Origin: Gammaproteobacteria bacterium
Lineage (GTDB): Bacteria; Pseudomonadota; Gammaproteobacteria; Steroidobacterales; Rariloculaceae
DNA length: 8,994 nucleotides
Assembly (NCBI GenBank): GCA_004357505.1
Contig: SMWC01000069.1
Location: 1 to 8,994 of the forward strand
Direction of reading: 5' to 3'
Position 1 is the stretch's first letter. Every line of letters starts with the position of its first letter. The notes beneath the pieces were generated by a model. That model saw nothing but the letters and a program-made list of their open reading frames with translations, ran no database searches and had not been told where the DNA came from. This document shows, piece after piece, positions 5,966 to 8,994 of the stretch. Made by a program: the position numbers and the translations under genes.

Positions 5966-6958
5966 CTAATTTTGAAATAACTGCTCCGCAGCAAGATGAA
6001 TCCCTGCCGCATTGATTGCCGGCAGATAGACCGCTTCGTACTCGCGAATCTTTAGTGTCTTCTTGACGATGTTTTCAAGATTCGCGCGTTTTTCTTCTGG
6101 GCCCTCGCCCTTGCCGATACCACCGCCAAACTCAACAATCGTGTCCACGCCTCGATCTAGTGCCGTGTTCATGCAGCCGAGCCAGCGCACCGGATTGAAG
6201 AGTTGGAAAAACAGCCGCGAGCGTATCGCATCTGCATTCGGCTCATGCACGTCTCCGGTGTAATTCGATAACACGTCCACCGCCAGCGTCCCAAACTCGG
6301 CGTCTGCCAGGATGCCGCGAAAACGTCTTGCCGCATTCACCATGAGGTAGGTATGAAACGCGCCCTCCGTCGGTAGCCTGAACCCCCGTTTCCTCGGGAA
6401 CCTTGCCGCGAGGTCCTCCGTCAGCGCATCCAGATCACCGTCCTCGCCTGCGATAACCGTCTGCTCGGGTAGATTACAGCCGCCGATGGCACAGTAATGT
6501 TTGGCCGCCAGCGCAGCAGCGGATGGCAGATCCAGCGTTGTCGCAAGCATGCTGCCCTGACCCAACTCGCTCATGAGCTCGCCCCGGTGCTGCACGAGTC
6601 TCACGGCGTCTTCAAAACTGAGCGCCCCACCAATAGCGAGCGCCGTATATTCACCAAGGCTGTGGCCGGCTAATAGAACGGGTACGATCGCTTGATCTTC
6701 TCCACCCAAGCTCTGAAATGACGCCAGGCAGGCCATCTGATGAGTGATCAGTGCGGGCTGTGTATACCGGGTCAGGTCCAACTGCTCATCGGGATCGGCG
6801 AAACAGAGTTTCGCCATGTCATAGCCGACGACCTCGCTGGCTCTGCCGAATATTTCCCTCGCGCTCTCGAACTCCTCCACTAGATCGGAACCCATCCCGC
6901 GATATTGAGAGCCCTGCCCGGGAAAGATAAAAAATATTTTACGCTCGACCTCAGACAC
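5966..6958 (-). CDS. Stand-alone ACP S-malonyltransferase-like acyltransferase (FabD family)
   Basis: This 330-residue protein belongs to the FabD/acyltransferase (AT) family, which moves malonyl groups from CoA to acyl carrier protein. Motifs in order are FPGQGSQ (12-18), TQPALITHQ (66-74), the nucleophile elbow GHSLGEY (98-104, Ser100), HRGELM with Arg125 in the place that binds the malonyl carboxylate, CNLPEQTVIAG (161-171), and GAFHT (199-203) with catalytic His202. GHSLGEY plus FH points to malonyl rather than methylmalonyl. The C-terminal part has an unusual GGGIGKGEGPEEKR segment (278-291) in place of the GPGxVL usually seen in housekeeping FabD, and the protein is somewhat longer than typical FabD (about 310). 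No fabH, fabG or acpP is adjacent, so a trans-acting AT for a polyketide-like or specialised lipid pathway is possible. The start is GTG 6958 with a weak GGGG Shine-Dalgarno; no upstream ATG is in frame. Confidence 0.9.
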   Translation of the reverse strand: MSEVERKIFFIFPGQGSQYRGMGSDLVEEFESAREIFGRASEVVGYDMAKLCFADPDEQLDLTRYTQPALITHQMACLASFQSLGGEDQAIVPVLLAGHSLGEYTALAIGGALSFEDAVRLVQHRGELMSELGQGSMLATTLDLPSAAALAAKHYCAIGGCNLPEQTVIAGEDGDLDALTEDLAARFPRKRGFRLPTEGAFHTYLMVNAARRFRGILADAEFGTLAVDVLSNYTGDVHEPNADAIRSRLFFQLFNPVRWLGCMNTALDRGVDTIVEFGGGIGKGEGPEEKRANLENIVKKTLKIREYEAVYLPAINAAGIHLAAEQLFQN

Positions 6959-6985
6959 GAGAATGGCCCCACATGGCTCGATACC

Positions 6986-7009
6986 AAAAGCCCGCCAGGA
7001 TACGCGGAC
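6986..7009 (-). terminator. Possible intrinsic terminator after the M20 gene
   Basis: On the minus strand GTCCGC (7009-7004) pairs with GCGGGC (6995-6990), six pairs including one G-T, across an eight-base loop, and is followed directly by TTTT (6989-6986). It begins 13 bases after the M20 stop codon. The stem is short and the T-run only four, so efficiency may be partial, leaving some read-through into the malonyltransferase gene. Confidence 0.4.
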
Positions 7010-7021
7010 GGTCAGCCTATC

Positions 7022-8194
7022 TCAACTGACCGGGTCGCGGAGAAAGGCTTGGGCGAGCTTCACCCAGTAGGTCGCGCCAAGCGTGACCACGTCATCGTTG
7101 AAGTCATAGCCCGGGTTATGAATCATGCACGTGCCATCACCCGCGCCATTGCCAATTAACACATTACATCCCGGTTTTGCCTCCAGCATGTACGCGAAGT
7201 CCTCGGAGAATAGCACGGGGTCCGATTGCGCATCGACGTTCTCTGTGCCGACTATCGCAGCCGCCACGTCGGCAGCCAAGCCTACCGCGGCAGGACGATT
7301 GACGACTGCCGGATAACCGCTGACAAATTCTACCGCGCCGCGAGCACCCAGACCGATACAAACACCCTCAACGACCTCGGCGACCCTGACTTTGAGCAAT
7401 TCGCGCACTTCTCGGTCGAAGCAGCGGATGCCGCCGCCTAGCAACACCTGGTCTGGAATGATGTTATACGCATCGCCGCCATGAATCCTCGTCACACTGA
7501 CTACCGCTGCATGGAGCGGATCGATGTTTCGGCTCACGATACTCTGCAGCGCGGTGACAACCTGGGCAGCGGCGTGCACCGGATCGACGCCCTGATGAGG
7601 CAACGCACCATGAGCGCCGCGCCCTTCAATGACGATGTCGAAACAATCCAACGAAGCCATCATGGCCCCCGGCCGCATCGCAAATCGGCCTACGTCCAGA
7701 CCTGGCCAGTTATGCATGCCGAAAACGGCCTCGACAGGAAAGAGCTTGAATAGCCCATCATCCATCATGACCTTGGCGCCGCCCGCAGCTTCTTCGGCAG
7801 GTTGAAAGATAAACCGGATCGTGCCTGCGAATTCTTCGGATTCTGCAAGAAAACGGGCAGCGCCGAGCAGCATCACCGTGTGGCCGTCGTGTCCACACGC
7901 ATGCATCTTGCCGTCGTAGCGAGAGCGATGGGAAAAAACATTGGTCTCCTGCAACGGCAGCGCATCCATGTCGGCGCGCAGCCCGATTGCCGGACCGTCA
8001 CCTGTGGAAAGGGTTCCGACGACTCCCGTTGTCGCCAAACCGCGATGCACCTCAAGCCCCCACTCCGTAAGACATTCAGCCACCAGATTGGCGGTTCTCT
8101 CTTCCTCATAGGCGAGTTCCGGATGGGCATGGATGTCTCGACGCAAGGCGATCAGCTTGTCTCTATTGGCAGCAATTTCCGGGATAATATTCAT
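7022..8194 (-). CDS. M20D family metal-dependent amidohydrolase (hippurate hydrolase/N-acyl-amino-acid amidohydrolase-like)
   Basis: This complete 390-residue zinc- or manganese-type peptidase-fold hydrolase cleaves an acyl or amide bond of a small N-acylated amino acid-like substrate in the cytoplasm. The catalytic domain shows RRDIHAHPEL (18-27), RADMDALP (73-80), MHACGHDGH (97-105), QPAEE (131-135), GMHNWPG (159-165) and MIHNPGYDFND (357-367). These give the usual M20D metal ligands Cys100, His102, Glu135, His161 and His359, with Glu134 as general base. A dimerisation (lid) domain spans about 180-290, including GRGAHGALPHQGVDPV. Length is typical for hippurate hydrolases, aminoacylases and IAA-amino acid hydrolases; the substrate cannot be told from sequence. 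ATG 8194 has only a weak Shine-Dalgarno (GAGA). The malonyltransferase gene follows 63 bases downstream behind a terminator-like hairpin. Confidence 0.95.
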   Translation of the reverse strand: MNIIPEIAANRDKLIALRRDIHAHPELAYEEERTANLVAECLTEWGLEVHRGLATTGVVGTLSTGDGPAIGLRADMDALPLQETNVFSHRSRYDGKMHACGHDGHTVMLLGAARFLAESEEFAGTIRFIFQPAEEAAGGAKVMMDDGLFKLFPVEAVFGMHNWPGLDVGRFAMRPGAMMASLDCFDIVIEGRGAHGALPHQGVDPVHAAAQVVTALQSIVSRNIDPLHAAVVSVTRIHGGDAYNIIPDQVLLGGGIRCFDREVRELLKVRVAEVVEGVCIGLGARGAVEFVSGYPAVVNRPAAVGLAADVAAAIVGTENVDAQSDPVLFSEDFAYMLEAKPGCNVLIGNGAGDGTCMIHNPGYDFNDDVVTLGATYWVKLAQAFLRDPVS

Positions 8195-8338
8195 ACACAG
8201 ATCTCGTCTTCGGCGTTAACTCGCTACTTGGCTCAGGATACCGAATTTTAACGCAGGACTGAGGTCATTAGGCGCCGATCTGAAAAGCTTGACGAGGTTT
8301 ATTGAAATCTCAGAGACGCTGCGTTAAATAGACGGACC
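8195..8338. promoter_or_regulatory. Divergent promoter region between M20 and pilin accessory genes
   Basis: These 144 bases separate two divergent genes. On the minus strand TAAAAT (8250-8245) is a good -10-like hexamer for the M20 gene, without a clear -35. On the plus strand TTGAAA (8302-8307) is followed after 16 bases by TTAAAT (8324-8329), a candidate promoter for the pilin accessory gene whose transcript would start only a few bases before the ATG. The shared decamer over both -10 elements is listed separately. Confidence 0.4.
8247..8328. repeat. 10-bp inverted repeat TTTAACGCAG / CTGCGTTAAA across divergent promoters
   Basis: TTTAACGCAG at 8247-8256 is the exact reverse complement of CTGCGTTAAA at 8319-8328, 62 bases apart. 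Each copy overlaps the -10-like hexamer of the gene it faces. A third copy of the core GCGTTAA lies at 8213-8219, in the M20 leader. This arrangement would suit a repressor or coordinating regulator, but no known operator is recognised. Confidence 0.4.
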
Positions 8339-8994
8339 ATGAACGCCATCGGAACCGACAGCACCAGTCAAAAACGTAGCCTGCTCTCGATCAGCAAGTT
8401 GCAAGCGTTTCTCATCCATCTTACTGGTAGCGCCCTCGTGGTTGGAACGCTGTGCGCAGTCATATTCTTCGTCTGGTACCCGGCCCCCTACTTCGCGGCG
8501 AAAGGCGCATCAGGAGTGCTCCTGGTTCTTATCGGCGTGGATCTCATTCTCGGGCCCACACTGACGCTGATCCTCTTCAGGCCACGCAAACCGGGGCTCG
8601 TGTTCGACTTGTCGGTGATCCTCACGATTCAACTCGCAGCACTGGTGTACGGCACTACAACGCTCTACCAGGAGCGTCCCTACTATCTGGTCTTCGCAGT
8701 CGATCGATTGGAGATTCTCGCTTACAAGGATGTAGACAGCTCGATGATCGAGTACGAGGAATTGCGCCGTAAGCCATTTATCGGCCCGATACTTGCGGTA
8801 GCCAGTCTCCCCGAGGGTCAGGACGAGTTTCAGCGATTGCTCGAAGAGACCGCGTTCGAGGGTAAACCCGACATAGAGCGGCGACCTGAGTTCTGGAGCC
8901 CCTACGCGAACCGCAGCGACGATGTGATTGCACGAGCGAGGAGTCTCGCGGAACTGCTAGAGAGATACCCGGAAACTCGGACCGAGATCTCGAA
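8339..8994 (+). CDS. TfpX/TfpZ family type IV pilin accessory protein (partial, C-terminus missing)
   Basis: The first 218 residues of a membrane protein are present; the frame is open to the right edge. Three membrane segments are visible: about 24-47 (FLIHLTGSALVVGTLCAVIF), 60-80 and 90-108. They carry the family signatures FFVWYPAPYFAAKG (43-56), GVDLILGPTLTLILFRPRKPG (66-86) and LYQERPYYLVFAVDRLE (109-125), which match what I recall of the pilin accessory proteins TfpX/TfpZ. In Pseudomonas and relatives these inner-membrane proteins are encoded next to a major pilin gene and help pilus assembly. No pilin gene is in the window, so it would be expected just to the right. ATG 8339 has no good Shine-Dalgarno and adds about 20 residues before the usual family start; TTG at codon 21 (KLQAFLIHL) is an alternative. 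The charged region from 130 is probably outside the membrane. Confidence 0.85.
   Translation, partial: MNAIGTDSTSQKRSLLSISKLQAFLIHLTGSALVVGTLCAVIFFVWYPAPYFAAKGASGVLLVLIGVDLILGPTLTLILFRPRKPGLVFDLSVILTIQLAALVYGTTTLYQERPYYLVFAVDRLEILAYKDVDSSMIEYEELRRKPFIGPILAVASLPEGQDEFQRLLEETAFEGKPDIERRPEFWSPYANRSDDVIARARSLAELLERYPETRTEIS

Noticed and set aside
6959..7024. Possible M20-malonyltransferase fusion by stop-codon readthrough
   Set aside because: The two genes are in the same frame with 21 sense codons between, but the linker is unremarkable, a terminator-like hairpin lies in it, and no such fusion is known to me. Same frame has a one in three chance.
7802..8251. Plus-strand 149-codon ORF
   Set aside because: It is antisense to the well-supported M20 gene and reflects the third-position bias of that gene; no domain is visible.
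8289..8317. TTGACG as a -35 element for the pilin accessory gene
   Set aside because: At 16-18 bases downstream there is no -10-like hexamer (AGAGAC region); TTGAAA at 8302 with TTAAAT fits better.
1..8994. Defence system, mobile element, CRISPR or phage signatures
   Set aside because: No transposase, integrase, regularly spaced repeats, target-site duplications or toxin-antitoxin pair was found; the gene content is ordinary metabolism and envelope functions.

Overview
The window looks like chromosomal DNA of a proteobacterium, most likely a gammaproteobacterium. The evidence is a Pseudomonas-type one-piece sulfite reductase, a fused ATP sulfurylase/APS kinase, and a TfpX/TfpZ-type pilin accessory protein, a family known mainly from Gamma- and Betaproteobacteria. 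This assignment is inference from gene content; there is no rRNA or other taxonomic marker. I found no tRNA, rRNA, CRISPR array, insertion sequence or phage gene.

Eight genes run on the minus strand. From right to left they are: an M20D metal-dependent amidohydrolase (7022-8194), a stand-alone ACP S-malonyltransferase-like protein (5966-6958), a fused sulfate adenylyltransferase/adenylylsulfate kinase (4208-5920), an AI-2E-family membrane protein (3030 to about 4064), a secreted TlpA-like thiol-disulfide protein (2033-2548), a short-chain dehydrogenase (1337-1999), a DUF2849 protein (804-1091), and the N-terminal half of a sulfite reductase that runs off the left edge (1-798). A ninth gene on the plus strand (8339-8994) runs off the right edge and encodes the pilin accessory protein. 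It diverges from the M20 gene across a 144-base intergenic region.

The main theme is assimilatory sulfate reduction. The Sat-APS kinase fusion would make APS and then PAPS, and the sulfite reductase would carry out the six-electron reduction of sulfite to sulfide. PAPS reductase (cysH), siroheme synthase and sulfate transport genes are not in the window. The two sulfur loci are separated by about 3.1 kb holding the AI-2E, TlpA-like and SDR genes. DUF2849 and cysI are tightly coupled, TlpA-like and SDR form a probable pair, and malonyltransferase and sat-cysC are 45 bases apart.

Most of the window is ordinary metabolism, and I do not see a clear new multi-gene system. The points most worth checking are: a probable AUC start codon on the AI-2E gene behind a strong Shine-Dalgarno; a 10-bp inverted repeat over both -10-like elements of the divergent M20/pilin-accessory promoter region; the malonyltransferase beside a PAPS-forming enzyme; and a 480-base gap (2549-3029) with one doubtful small ORF.
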